From assembly GCF_963676685.1 (NCBI RefSeq), contig NC_092344.1:43716589-43780588 (forward strand): DNA of 64,000 nucleotides. The letters run 5' to 3'. Source of the stretch: Mytilus edulis (Eukaryota > Mollusca > Bivalvia > Mytilida > Mytilidae). The notes under the pieces are model-generated. The model was not told the origin of the DNA, searched no databases, and was given only the letters and a program-made list of their open reading frames with translations. Every line of letters starts with the position of its first letter. Within the stretch, counting starts at the first letter, position 1. Positions 21,867 to 31,995 of the stretch are shown here, in pieces. Position numbers and translations under genes: made by a program.

Positions 21867-22659
21867 ACACACCCGTGAAATCGCTAGTCCGTGACTAAAT
21901 TAAAGTATATAACTATGTGTAAGACTTATTTCAGCCTGGATATTTAGTATTGATATTGTCATCTGATAAAGTTATGCTGATTATAAGATGCACAGTTTTC
22001 TCTACATTCAAAATCTTTCTGTTTGAAACCGTCGACCTGAAACTTATCAATTATTGGTAATATTAATTATTCGAAAAACAATAGGGCCTGGAATGGAGTA
22101 ATTTTCTATCAACAGCATTGTCCAATATAAGTTTTAAATACAGTTGAATTCTTTGTTTCTCTGTTTTGCGTCATGTCGGCTAACACATTTGAAACTGTAC
22201 ATACGCCTTATTTTAAGTCTAGATTTTTAGATACTGATTAAAATACTACAATAGGAAACAATGTGACAATGATAGACTTTAGTAATGACATCCCTGTGAT
22301 TATGACCTGTGTTTATAGCAAATCTAAATACACCTTTTGGTGGTGCGCCTGTCAGATGCGGAACGTACATATAAGGTATAGGCAACATGTGAATATACTA
22401 TTGGTATCGGTATCGGATTCAATCCGGAAATTGTTAATTATTGGGAAAACAAAAGAGTCTGGAGTGGTGTCATTTTTAATCCACACCATGGTCCTATATT
22501 AGTTATATATCAAGTTGAATTCTTTGATTTGTCGTTTTTACCCCATGACGGCTTATAAATTGAACCTGGTTATTTTAGTATTATAGTTATTGATATATAT
22601 ACTACAAAACATTTTCATAGTATCAATGAACAAAAATACTTTTATCAGTATTAGTTGAA

Positions 22660-22850
22660 GAGATGTATTTATATCAAACGATAATGAATGTTATTTTGCA
22701 CTATTGCAGGCGTATTTAGTATTTATCATGTTTATGGATCGGTTGAAATCCCAAAACTAATTTGCATAATTTATGCATTAATGGAAAATTAGGCGATAGC
22801 AATACATCGAAATACCCTCAAGGTCATCGCCATGTAAAAATGATATAAAT
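22660..22850 (+). repeat. Second block of repeat R3
   Basis: ATTTATCATGTTTATGGATC, GGCGATAGCAATACATCGAA and AAGGTCATCGCCATG match 5390-5490 and, inverted, about 54720-54790. Confidence 0.55.
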
Positions 22851-23726
22851 CGAGATAAGGTAATTCGAAGTATTTTATAATAATTACAATAATATAAATA
22901 TAGAGTTTTGTTAGTAATTGTGTATTTAATTGTATTATCTAGCTATTTTGGTTTTTCTTTTAAATCAAACCATGTAATCAGAATATATTGCACATAGCTG
23001 CTTTAAACTGAAATTTATAAGTGAACTGGATGATTAACTATTTTTACTTTTACAAGCCAATTGATATTTTACCGTGTGTTTTTAACTATGTTGTGATGTT
23101 ATGCTATTGTGTCAGAAAAAGGGAGAATACATATAAAGCTTCAGAACTAAATACATGAATGATGGATGCCATGAATGATTTCCATAATGACCAAAATAAA
23201 TGAATTATAAAATATACCAATAACAAAACTTAAAAGCATTTTTGTATACACCATTACACAAATACATCGATATTAATCCGTTGTTCTCAAACATTAATAA
23301 TAATGAAAACATTATAAACTTCTTTTGTAATAATATCAAATATGTGAGTGATAGTGGTTTTTCTACTCAGGCTGCCTTAAATCATTTCAAGAGTCTTGTT
23401 AAAGCTGACATCTGTTACATCTTAAATGAATGTCAGTAGCTCTCGAAAATGAAATAGCATGTTGTGTGCATAATACACCTTAAACAATAAGGATAAATTG
23501 AAATAAGCATTGACAGGTTAGTTGAATAATTAGCTTGACCCACGGTAAATAATTATGTTATGTTATACGTTACCCAATATGTATTGATTCAAGGCAGAAT
23601 AACCGATTGGGTGAACCTACCATTGAACATATAACTATGACTCTTTTTAAAGATGAATGATTGATATCATAAGAGTGAAAACAAATTATAATTTCGTGTG
23701 TCTAACATAAAGTATGTGTGAAGATA
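22851..23726. other. Non-coding stretch
   Basis: No gene supported. A 65-codon frame at 23242-23439 starts at TTG and has no recognisable domain. Confidence 0.4.
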
Positions 23727-24022
23727 CACTCATCATAGATACCAGGATTAAATTTTAAATACTTAGTATACCCCAGACGCGCGTTTCGTCTTTAAAAGAC
23801 TCATCAGTGACGCTCGAATTAAAAAAAAATAAAAAGGCCAAATTAAGTACGAAGTTGAAGACCATTGAGGATAAAAAAATTCCTTAATGTTTTGCCAAAT
23901 ACAGCTAAGGTAATCTATTCCTAAAAAAGAAAAGCCTTAGTATTTCAAAAATTACTACTGGGCTGGTGATATCCTCGGTGAATTAAAACTTCACCAGCAG
24001 TGACATCGACCCAGTGGTTGTA
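23727..24022 (+). repeat. R2 repeat, copy 1 of a tandem pair
   Basis: ACACTCATCATAGATACCAG, CCCCAGACGCGCGTTTCGTC, CTCATCAGTGACGCTCGAAT, GAAGTTGAAGACCATTGAGG, GGTAATCTATTCC, CTACTGGGCTGGTGATATCC. Well preserved. Confidence 0.8.
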
Positions 24023-24222
24023 AATACACTCATCATAGATAACAGGATTAAATTTTGTATATACGTCAGACGCGCGTTTCGTCTATAAAAGACTCATCAG
24101 TGATGCTCGAATTCCAAAAAAAAGTTAAAAAGACCAAATAAAGAACGAAGTTGAAGAGCCCTGAGGACCCGAAATTCCTAAAAGTTTTGAAAAATACAGC
24201 TATGGTAATCTATTCCTGGAGG
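24023..24222 (+). repeat. R2 repeat, copy 2 of a tandem pair
   Basis: Restarts with ACACTCATCATAGATAACAG, GTCAGACGCGCGTTTCGTCT, ACTCATCAGTGATGCTCGAA and ends at GGTAATCTATTCCTGGAGGC. It is in direct tandem with the previous copy. Confidence 0.8.
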
Positions 24223-24596
24223 CTTTTCATAGTATTTTCTTCTAATATGTATTAATCAATAATTCGATGTTTAGTAATACAATGTGACATGTTCATGCTT
24301 AAACTGTTTAGGGATCATTATGGCATGAAATATATATTATATTAGGAGATGGTGTAATCGGTAAATTAAAAAAATAAATAATAGAATTATAACAATTCAA
24401 ACATAAACGTTGTCATCATCGAAACAGATTTTACATAACCCTCAAACGACTCATAATGGTGTCCGTTAAATATTCAAAGAGATGATTTCAACCTCTTGGT
24501 TCCATTCATTCCTTGCAAATAAAAACGCATGATCAATGAAAATGCATGAACGAATAGCAACAAACAAGGGCGAATGTATTACAACACAAAAATCTT

Positions 24597-25187
24597 ATAA
24601 TGAACAACGGAAAATTTGTATGATAAACATATCATTTTCTTCTGCAAATGTATGACAACAGTAAAATCATATCATTAACAACTGCAAATGTGTAACAAAT
24701 TGAAAATCTTAAAATGAACAACGACAAACTTGTATAAAAGCATATCATTTACATCTTCAAATGTATAACAACAGGAAAACAATTATATTAACAACTGCAA
24801 ATGTGTAACAACATGAAAATCATACAATGAACATCAGCAAATTTTCATAAAAAGCATTTCATTAAAAACTGCAAATTTGAAATCATATGAAAATGATATT
24901 ATACAATTGCAAATGTGTATCAACATGAAAATTATACTATGAACAACGGCCAATTTGTATAAAAAAGCATGTATATGTCATTAACAACTGCAAATGTGTT
25001 ACAACATGAAAACATACAATGTACAACGCCAAATTTTTATAACAAAAAGCATATCACTGACAACTGCAAATTCTGAAAATAAACCTATATTAGTTGCATC
25101 AGTCTGCAACTGAATAATAAAAATAAAATTCATATCATTAACACATTTTTAACAATTGAAAATGTGTAACATGAAAATCTTTCAATT
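24597..25187. repeat. Minisatellite upstream of intact kinase
   Basis: Same half units as 12352-12912 (AACAACTGCAAATGTGTAAC, AACAACGGCCAATTTGTATA, AAGCATATCATT). It ends about 0.65 kb before the kinase start codon. The array predates the duplication because both copies carry it. Confidence 0.75.
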
Positions 25188-25842
25188 AACATATCAGGAG
25201 AGCAACAGCTCACATTTTTTATCCTATAGTTCAACCTTGATATGTAAGGTAGTGTTTTACATTTTATTTCTGGCTATATAAATTCTTTAATTTCATTCCT
25301 CATAGAAATGTGTTCCTATAGCTATTAATCTTAATACCAACAATATACCTGTAAAATATTTGCCACTATCGTAGTATATGTAGAACCGAATGGCTTACAC
25401 AATTACCACTGCTCCATATAGAATACAAATTGTTTGTAACTTTGGACGATGGAATACATTTTTGTAAAAAAAAACATTTTACCACAAATGTAATTTATTG
25501 TTCTCAAGACGTTGGATTCATTGTTTTAAATTGTATAAAGTTTAGATATTCATGTGTGAAAAGCAGTTCACACATACCATTTTCGTGAATTGTCTGTAAA
25601 AATTAAAATCAAATCATAGAAAAATTAGTATCGAACGGTTGTGAAAACGAAAGAGCCAAATTGTTTAACATTTTCTGATATACGATTATTTTTTTTCAAT
25701 TATGCATATAAACTATTTTAGCTTTTTTCTGGTTAACATAAAAAAAAAGTTTCTCGCTATAAACAATATTTCCATTTTTCTGATTTTTCAGACAAATATC
25801 AACTCAACGAATTTTGAATTTATTGAAAAAAGGCACACAGTC
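25188..25842 (+). promoter_or_regulatory. Upstream region of the kinase with a 3' splice site
   Basis: A polypyrimidine tract and TTTTTCAG end at 25791, followed by ACAAATATCAACTC and, 51 bases later, the ATG. The open frame extends upstream across this AG to 25702, but that part is intron-like (AT-rich, T-rich) and I exclude it. The donor found in copy A (13462) is not conserved here. No clear TATA box was identified. Confidence 0.4.
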
Positions 25843-26910
25843 ATGGTTACGCTGAGAGCGTTAAAAAAAATCTTCAAAACTGCTCTTGTCTTTTTGATAT
25901 TTCTACAAACTTTATACATGTATATACATTTGGACTTCAACCTATACAGCTGTGATAAAAGACATAGTATTGCAGGTAGAAAAAACAGACCACCTGGAAC
26001 GCAGATAAATCAACGTCACAGTAGTTCTTTGCGATGGGATAGAAACAGATTTAACTGTACAAATATTAATGAAATTCAAATATTAGAGCGTAATAGAGGA
26101 ACAGGGTGGTCAAAAATTGTCGACATTGGTACATTCGAAGGTCAAAAACTTGCCATCCAAAGAATGTCAACCTTCAAGAATCCAAAATGGAGTAGAGACA
26201 AACGGTTGTACTTGTTTATGAAAAATCTCCTAATGAGAGATCAACTTAACCATCCTTCATTAATTAAAATGTTTGGATACTGCTTACGACATGTCAAAGG
26301 TGAAGGACACATCAATTCTTCATACTTCGGAGATTTCTCGGTTGTTTACGAATATGGTGTTGAAATAGACATGAATGCGTTGAATCTTACTACTGCAGAT
26401 AGACTGACTCATGCTGCTGACCTTGCTAGTTTGTTGTCATATCTGCATTATTCACCTTTGGGAACATTAGTAGATTATGACATCAAGTCCGAACATTTTA
26501 TAATGGTGAATGGTAAAATAAAACTGATAGATTTAGATTTTATGAACAATGTAGGACAGACCTGCTTTTTATCTTCCTCGCATAAAAAATTCAAGCCTTG
26601 TCCATTTCACATTAAGTGTCAAGAACTTAATGATGTCGAAATAAGATTCACAAATTGTCAAGCAGTCCCATGTGAAGTGGGTGTATGTAGAGGTGAAGCT
26701 ACAATATATAATATACAAAAAATAAACAAAATCTTCCTCCAGGTTTTGTTGAAACCCAAATTTTTCCCAGTTGCATTGAACTATTCGTTATCCAGATTAC
26801 TGAAACAATTGCATAAGAATAATATTGACGTTGATGCTTTAGAAAAAGAAATAAGGAACATAACACTCGCTTACAAATATTTGAAGACAACTAAGAAGAG
26901 ACTGCTTTGA
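25843..26910 (+). CDS. PKDCC/VLK-like secreted (Golgi/extracellular) protein kinase
   Basis: A 355-residue protein. Residues 11-29 are a hydrophobic signal anchor after a basic N-terminus, so type II insertion with the kinase in the Golgi lumen is expected. The N-lobe has a glycine-containing loop (RGTGWSK, 85-91) and a strand LAIQRM (103-108) with Gln106 where most kinases have the ATP-binding Lys. The catalytic loop is VDYDIKSEHF (210-219), Asp213 and Lys215, and the metal-binding motif is LIDLDF (228-233), as in the PKDCC type (DLD rather than DFG). A Cys-rich tail follows (C253, C259, C272, C277, C282) and then the family-like VCRG...N block. Sequons at N71, N181, N313, N339. I chose ATG 25843 because it follows the splice acceptor and precedes the anchor. 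FAM69/DIPK kinases are the main alternative. The family is known for tyrosine phosphorylation of secreted proteins; activity here is uncertain because of Gln106. The human PKDCC is longer. Confidence 0.78.
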   Translation: MVTLRALKKIFKTALVFLIFLQTLYMYIHLDFNLYSCDKRHSIAGRKNRPPGTQINQRHSSSLRWDRNRFNCTNINEIQILERNRGTGWSKIVDIGTFEGQKLAIQRMSTFKNPKWSRDKRLYLFMKNLLMRDQLNHPSLIKMFGYCLRHVKGEGHINSSYFGDFSVVYEYGVEIDMNALNLTTADRLTHAADLASLLSYLHYSPLGTLVDYDIKSEHFIMVNGKIKLIDLDFMNNVGQTCFLSSSHKKFKPCPFHIKCQELNDVEIRFTNCQAVPCEVGVCRGEATIYNIQKINKIFLQVLLKPKFFPVALNYSLSRLLKQLHKNNIDVDALEKEIRNITLAYKYLKTTKKRLL

Positions 26911-26911
26911 G

Positions 26912-26917
26912 AATAAA
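26912..26917 (+). terminator. Possible polyadenylation signal of the kinase
   Basis: AATAAA lies directly after the stop codon (TGA 26908-26910). That would give a very short 3' UTR. The Tc1-like insertion begins only 65 bases downstream and may have displaced the original 3' end. Confidence 0.35.
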
Positions 26918-26981
26918 ATTAAAGACAGAAGCAGCTTTTTTTCTAGTTAGTTTTCAAAATACATTATTATCATTATAATTA

Positions 26982-28255
26982 TACACCTCGCCAAAAGTTA
27001 AGCAATAACTAAATGTTTTTGCTTCTATTTTTGGGTTTTTAAATTAAACTTGATACTGCTTTGTTTCCATATATTTCGTTAATCTATTGTTAATGGACAG
27101 GTAAGAATTCAAGTATAAATCATATTCCTAGGTACCTTTAAAAACAGGTTTTAAAAGCTAAATACAAGTTTTTCCTTGAAAGTTTCGTGCAATGAAATGT
27201 TACTGTTAACTGTAGACTAAATTGTGCCATTTTATGTGCCCGTAGACACGTCAAAGGATCATTGCTGACTCATAGGCATCGTCAAGCTCGCCATCAGTGA
27301 TCACATGGTCACCGCAATTGGACTTTGAGACAGTTGCGTTAAGTCCAGTGGTCTGACGAGAGCAGATTCTTCCTACATCGTATTGATGAGCACATGCGTC
27401 CTCGGAATACAACATACAGGAAACAGCACATCCTTGGAACTACAACGTTTGGTGGTGGGGTGTGACAGTTGGCAATACTTTTTCTTTCGACTGCAAAATG
27501 AACATTTATGTTCTGGATGGAACTATGACGGGTCAAAAATATTGCGATAACATCATCCGGGATATTGTTGTGCCACATTTTAACAATCACAATCTTGCAA
27601 CTAGACCGATATTCATTGTCGATAATGCTAGGTCACACATAGCACGCATTGTTTAAGATTATATACGTCAGGAGGTAATTGACATTTTCCTTGACAACCC
27701 ATGTCACCGGATATGAATCCCATTGAGCATGTCTGGGTTGATATTGGTCGAAAAATCAACAACAGGGTACCAGCTAGTAAGAATTAACAGGAATTACCAG
27801 CAGCCTTGATTGAAGAATGGCAAAGAAATTATGTCAGGACATTACGACGCTTAGTTCAAAGCATGATACCGCGAATGTATGAACTTTTCCGGAGGCGTGG
27901 AGGTTCCACTCGCTACTGACCTAAGTTGTACTTTAATTTAGTCACAAATTGTCACTCTCGAGTTTTGAAAAGAATTTGGTGTATAGTGCAGAGCAAAGTT
28001 TTCAAAAACATCAGTATAAGTTGAAACTTTATCTTGTATTTTATTTTGCGATTTTTCAACCATTTTCCCAAAATGAAATAGTCAAAAATTCAATTATAAC
28101 AGTCCAAACTTTTACTTTTAAATTAACATTTTATATGTTATCTTATAAAAAAACAAATTCCGTTCATTGTATCGATATTTCAATTAGTTATGAAATCAGT
28201 AAAAAATTATTCTGGAAAAAATTATCAGGTGTTGTTTAACTTTTGGCCAGGTGTA
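26982..28255 (+). mobile_element. Tc1/mariner transposon with recognisable ends
   Basis: Inverted termini TACACCTCGCCAAAAGTTAA (left) and TTTAACTTTTGGCCAGGTGTA (right) match at all but a few of about 24 positions and are flanked by TA on both sides (26980-26981, 28256-28257). The 1274-bp length is usual for the superfamily. It sits just after the kinase stop codon and carries one decayed transposase. Confidence 0.88.
27240..27920 (+). pseudogene. Tc1-like transposase, frameshifted
   Basis: By shifting frame one reads in order: a RHRQA-like segment, SDESRF followed by LHRID (first catalytic Asp region), GTTTFGGG, GQKYCDNIIRDIVVPHF, IFIVDNARSHIARIV (second Asp), SPDMNPIEHVW (third acidic residue) and a C-terminal segment ending near 27920. 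The spacing from DNA to the Glu fits the DD34E pattern of Tc1 transposases. Lesions include a TAA after HIARIV, a one-base shift before SPDMNP and stops near 27786. The N-terminal DNA-binding part is not readable. The open pieces at 27339-27590 (minus) and 27462-27656 are fragments or shadows. Confidence 0.85.
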
Positions 28256-28565
28256 TATAAGTAGTTTCAAAAGTAGTACAAGAAGTTGAAGTGGTATAAT
28301 TTTCCACAATATATTGCATAGGATGCCTCATTACCGAAGAAAAACAATTAAAATACAGAAAAATAGCTTTCATATACAATATATATATCAATATAAGAAA
28401 ATGTCGCCTACTTAGTGCTTCTTCATATTTGAGATATAGAGATATGTGATATGATTGTTAAATACAACTATTCCCGAAAACTGCAATGACTTCAAGGGCC
28501 GTCTGAAGTCATTTATTTAGCATTTCTCAAATTAATTTGTATGAACAGTAGGTGTTGTCAATTCT
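28256..28565. other. Non-coding stretch
   Basis: No gene. A small hairpin (TGACTTCA...TGAAGTCA) lies about 28487-28511, and GATATGATTG near 28448 may be an R1 edge. Confidence 0.4.
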
Positions 28566-28568
28566 TGA

Positions 28569-28688
28569 TATATAACGCAGCAAGTAATCCGAAGCGGGCA
28601 CCCATTCAAGTACTAACCGAGCTCCTCGTTGCTTAAGTTTCGGTATTCGCACAAGAACCGATACTTTCAACATGATATGATCGTAGAC
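28569..28688 (-). rRNA. 5S rRNA-like sequence (pseudogene or 5S-derived SINE head)
   Basis: On the minus strand it starts GTCTACGATCATATCATGTT and runs through CGGTTCTTG, ACCGAAACTTAAGCAACG, GAGCTCGGTTAGTACTTGAA and TGGGTGCCCGC, matching the animal 5S consensus along the full ~119 bases. The 3' end is decayed (TGCGTTATAT instead of TGTAGAC). Many differences are C-to-T or G-to-A at former CpG positions, as expected of an old methylated pseudogene. The internal promoter region is fairly well kept. One isolated copy, no array. Confidence 0.8.
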
Positions 28689-28689
28689 A

Positions 28690-29205
28690 CAGAAGTGTTA
28701 AAAGTTTTGATATATCATGTATTTAAAATTTCTTAACAGAAAACTGTTACATTTTTATACTTGTCTTTTACATTATATTTCTGTCCTGATTAGAAAATTC
28801 ATTGGTTAAGCTTCAATGAAATATCTTAAACTTTAATATTCTTCTTTATGTGCGATATCGCTACCACGTACAATATTCTTCAAATGTGTATCTCTACAAC
28901 CATGTACCTTTGTCGGCATGAGTTTTTTGACACCACAAAAGCCTCTTTTAGAAGGGAGTTATGTCTTCGATGAGAAGTCCTGTTTCAGCAAATTCAAAAT
29001 AAGTGGATATCCGCAATTATAGGCAGCCGTCCTGCTTCAATAAAACTTTTCCCCTCATGATTCCCTTGCATAAACTGCATGCAATGCATACTCTAATTGT
29101 TAACATACAAAACATCTTTTAAATAATCAGGCTTGTTTTGCTACTCCATATTTCTGTGGCAGTGGTTTCAAACCACTACTTTTGTTTTAATGTTAATATA
29201 AAAAT
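28690..29205. other. Non-coding stretch
   Basis: No gene or recognised repeat. Confidence 0.4.
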
Positions 29206-29209
29206 AAGC

Positions 29210-29605
29210 AGATGTGGTATGATTGCAAATGAGACGACAACTATCCACCAAATGAACATAATAAAATGGATGTAAACAATTGTTGGCCTTCGATAGTTAG
29301 AAAAAAAACATAACGTACAGTAACAGTCGGCTACAAAACCCCGGACAAGAAAAAATATGAAGCAATTCAATTGAGTAAACTAACAGTTTAATTTATAACA
29401 AAACAATTTACGAAAAACCAGTCTGACATACCTGTACAACCTGCAACCACTGACCACTGAACTACAGGCTCTTGGGTTTGGACAGGCACATCAAGAATGT
29501 GACGAACTAATACAGGTTTGTGAGCGCTCAACTTTCTCTCTAAGATGTAAGCCAATTCTGAGTTAAAGGTCAAATATATCGATGAAATCGTCATGAGCAA
29601 GTGTT
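29210..29605 (+). repeat. Dispersed mussel repeat R1
   Basis: AGATGTGGTATGATTGCAAA, TGAGACGACAACTATCCACC, ACCACTGACCACTGAACTAC, AGGCTCTTGGGTTTGGACAG, GCACATCAAGAATGTGACGA. Diverged. The minus-strand frames at 29176-29600 lie within it. Confidence 0.7.
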
Positions 29606-29857
29606 CAAGTATATGGCATCATACCATATTAGTACTGCAACTGACATCGAAAAAGACGCTTAGTTAACGAGTTTAATGGTCCGGAATAACACACGGCTGC
29701 AAATTGTTTTAAATGATAGATTATATCTATATTTTAATTTCCGTCGGGTCGTAAAAAGTTTCTATAGTCACATTTTTGTATTTTATCCCTTTAATTGGGG
29801 TACCCCTCAATTTACGGTTTTGGGTAGTTACCTTAAAATCCAAAAATATATTTTTTG

Positions 29858-30250
29858 GTTAAATTTCCCGCTATTTTCGTAAATATTTTCTATGCACATA
29901 TCATCAAGGATCATCGGAATGATGAAGACATAAATATTATACCATCTCCAAGTAAAACTTTCAAATTTAAAGTTGGCTGTTTTTTAGATAGAAATTTAAC
30001 GCGTTTTTCTTTGAAAACGAGAAAACATATGATTCAAAAACAGTATTTGACATTTGAGAGGACACAACATATTATTGCGATACTGCATGCAAATTTTGTT
30101 GGGCAAATTCCACACAATTTTGTCAAAAACTCAAAAATAAAAACATCATTTGTACCTTTTTTAATTACGGAAATTTCTTATCCGTCAATCAGCTCCACCA
30201 TTTATTTTTTCATTCACAATCAATTTGATAGTTTCGATGTGATTATGTAG
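29858..30250 (+). CDS. Unrecognised open frame (hypothetical exon)
   Basis: About 130 codons open to a TAG at 30248-30250. There is no ATG near the 5' end (the first usable one is about 30028), so if real it would be an exon or a shorter protein. Lys- and Phe-rich with no motif I recognise. AATAAA occurs about 105 bases downstream (near 30354), which would suit a terminal exon. The AT-rich context means chance is a serious alternative. Confidence 0.2.
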   Translation, partial: VKFPAIFVNIFYAHIIKDHRNDEDINIIPSPSKTFKFKVGCFLDRNLTRFSLKTRKHMIQKQYLTFERTQHIIAILHANFVGQIPHNFVKNSKIKTSFVPFLITEISYPSISSTIYFFIHNQFDSFDVIM

Positions 30251-30429
30251 ATTTTGTAGGAGAAGTTAATTTATTTTTGAGTGATTTGAATATATATAGT
30301 AGTTCTTTCGTGTATTTTCGTGTATTTTCTGTAAATAAGTTATATTTTTGTTAATAAAATTTTGACTTTATAAAAAAGTTAACCAAATCCTTCGGATAAG
30401 AGGTTTTTCCGGATAATGACTATAGTTGA

Positions 30430-30655
30430 CATTGTGTAAAAATACATTGTATGTCAATGTTTAACCTCAGAGCAATTAATATGCATGCAAGTGGTCGGGG
30501 GAAAAGTACTATTGAAGTTTCGCAGAGATTTGGTGTGTGACAAGGTAATGTTAAAACCAACTTCTCTTGATATTCTGCTTTCCGTGGGCGAATCATCAGG
30601 GATGTTATGAGACTTGCACCAGAAGGCAAAATTGGTGCGTCTTTAAATTAAATTG
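30430..30655. other. Short segment with a transposase-HTH-like reading
   Basis: Read on the plus strand, RAINMHASGRGKSTIEVSQRF-GV (about 30470-30540) resembles the start of a paired-type helix-turn-helix as in Tc1 transposases or Pax proteins, followed at once by a stop. It is too short to be firm. Confidence 0.25.
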
Positions 30656-30783
30656 ATTGATTGATTTTTGGTTGCTTAAAGTCCAGTGGCAAATATTTCA
30701 AGCATGTTCAGGACGAGAACAAGCTAACAATAAAAACAATAGGTAGGTTTTGTCATAATAGAGGCCATTCGGGATGATGATCG

Positions 30784-31299
30784 GGAAAATTTAGACTGCC
30801 ACTGGAAAATGATGGGATATTGGATTGGGACAGAAATTTTCCTTTGCAACATACCACCTACGGACCCCTTAAAGAGTTGATGCAAAGTTTTTTAACGTGC
30901 GAAGAACGTGACACTCCCTTTACACGAGGCAGCGGATTTAACGTCCCCATTCTGACCGGACGTGACTGCGAACTTGATACATCCCGCACAGCCAAACGAA
31001 CGCCCAACTTCGTTTTACTGCCGGTCGGGGGAAGACCAAGTGACCATATTTCGTTTCCCCAGTCACCCTTGGGGAACTTTAAATTAGAAACAACAGAAAT
31101 CCATATATGTGATCAAACTGATCGACATGTAACCTCACAACCTGACACTTTTAAACGATCTCGCGCTCAGTTTCTTCCTTGTAGTTTGGATATGAAAACA
31201 GGGTTTTTGTGTAAAAGAAAAACCTTTAAAAAAAACAGAAAACTACGCAAAACTGAGTCCTCTAAACGTGTTAACAGTCTTTTAAGTTGTGCTTATTAA
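30784..31299 (+). CDS. Unrecognised open frame, GC-richer than its surroundings
   Basis: Open from 30781 (after TGA 30778-30780) to TAA 31297-31299. There is no early ATG (first one near 30881), so either an exon or a repeat-derived frame. Reads GKFRLPLENDGILDWDRNFP at the start and ends with a Lys-rich segment. No domain recognised. The preceding bases (GGTTGCTTAAAGTCCAGTGG, about 30670-30720) look like a dispersed repeat, and the CGAACG/GACCGG-rich part (30900-31040) differs in composition from the AT-rich flanks. I lean towards a mobile-element fragment. Confidence 0.3.
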   Translation, partial: GKFRLPLENDGILDWDRNFPLQHTTYGPLKELMQSFLTCEERDTPFTRGSGFNVPILTGRDCELDTSRTAKRTPNFVLLPVGGRPSDHISFPQSPLGNFKLETTEIHICDQTDRHVTSQPDTFKRSRAQFLPCSLDMKTGFLCKRKTFKKNRKLRKTESSKRVNSLLSCAY

Positions 31300-31603
31300 T
31301 GTGAGTAATCATTTATCCATGCATAACCAAGTACTTATTGAAGTCAACACCTGTGCAATTAAGTAAAACAGTCACTGAAAAAATAGAATTTGAACTTGCT
31401 GTCAGTTCATTAATAACGATTGTTAGTGATGTGATTTGTTTTTCCATAAAAAAAAAAAGCCTTTCTCATGTAGCACATCCTCTATATATACCGATCAATT
31501 TTACCCAAGATTGTCTCTGATGCTTACCAAACTGCCAAACTCCAGAACTAACTAGATATTGTGACACCTTACAATTCAGACACAGTGGGGCCAAGGGATA
31601 TGA

Positions 31604-31804
31604 CTTATAGAGTTTAGCTCTGAACTCAATTTAGGGGATGCCATATCTGCTACAGGAAAATTGAAGTCTATATTAAGATTTTCAGAATTACACCAAGGTG
31701 TGTCTGAAAATATCAAGGATACATTAAAAGAAGAACAATTACTTCATCCTGCCACCAGTGGTCTTATGAGCTATGTCCTCGTTTTGGTATTTCTATGGAA
31801 ATGA
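31604..31804 (+). pseudogene. Unrecognised protein-like fragment
   Basis: A ~65-codon stretch opening after TGA 31601-31603 reads LIEFSSELNLGDAISATGKL and continues KSILRFSELHQGVSENIKDT to TGA near 31802. It has a balanced amino-acid composition, unlike the chance frames nearby. No start codon and no family match. It may be an exon or a decayed transposon ORF continuing from the frame at 30784. Confidence 0.25.
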
Positions 31805-31834
31805 TGCCCGCATAGCTTGTTAATAGATATAGGA

Positions 31835-31995
31835 AGATGTGGTATGAGTGCCAATGATACAACACACCATCCAAATCACAATTTATAAAAGTAAACCATT
31901 ATAGGCCACGGTCCGGTCTTCAACACAGAGCCTAAGCTCAAAAGTTCATTTGATAGTTAATCGATGAAAAATAACACAAAGGCGCTTCTGAACCG
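31835..31995 (+). repeat. R1 repeat, 5' part
   Basis: AGATGTGGTATGAGTGCCAA, TGATACAACACACCATCC, GTAAACCATTATAGGCCACG, GTCCGGTCTTCAACACAGAG, CCTAAGCTC. Confidence 0.7.

Larger units (their letters stand above)
21867..26940 (+). repeat. Segmental duplication, copy B (with intact kinase)
   Basis: Matches copy A (9335-14760) in blocks: 21867-22370, 22389-22600 and 24232-26940, with ~1.6 kb of unmatched sequence (about 22600-24230, including two R2 copies) where copy A runs straight on. The junction at 22374-22384 (TAAGGTATAGGCAAC) is the site occupied by the composite element in copy A. Confidence 0.75.

Noticed and set aside
25702-25842. 47-residue N-terminal extension of the kinase
   Set aside because: It crosses a clear splice acceptor at 25791 and is intron-like. 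The ATG at 25843 precedes the signal anchor.
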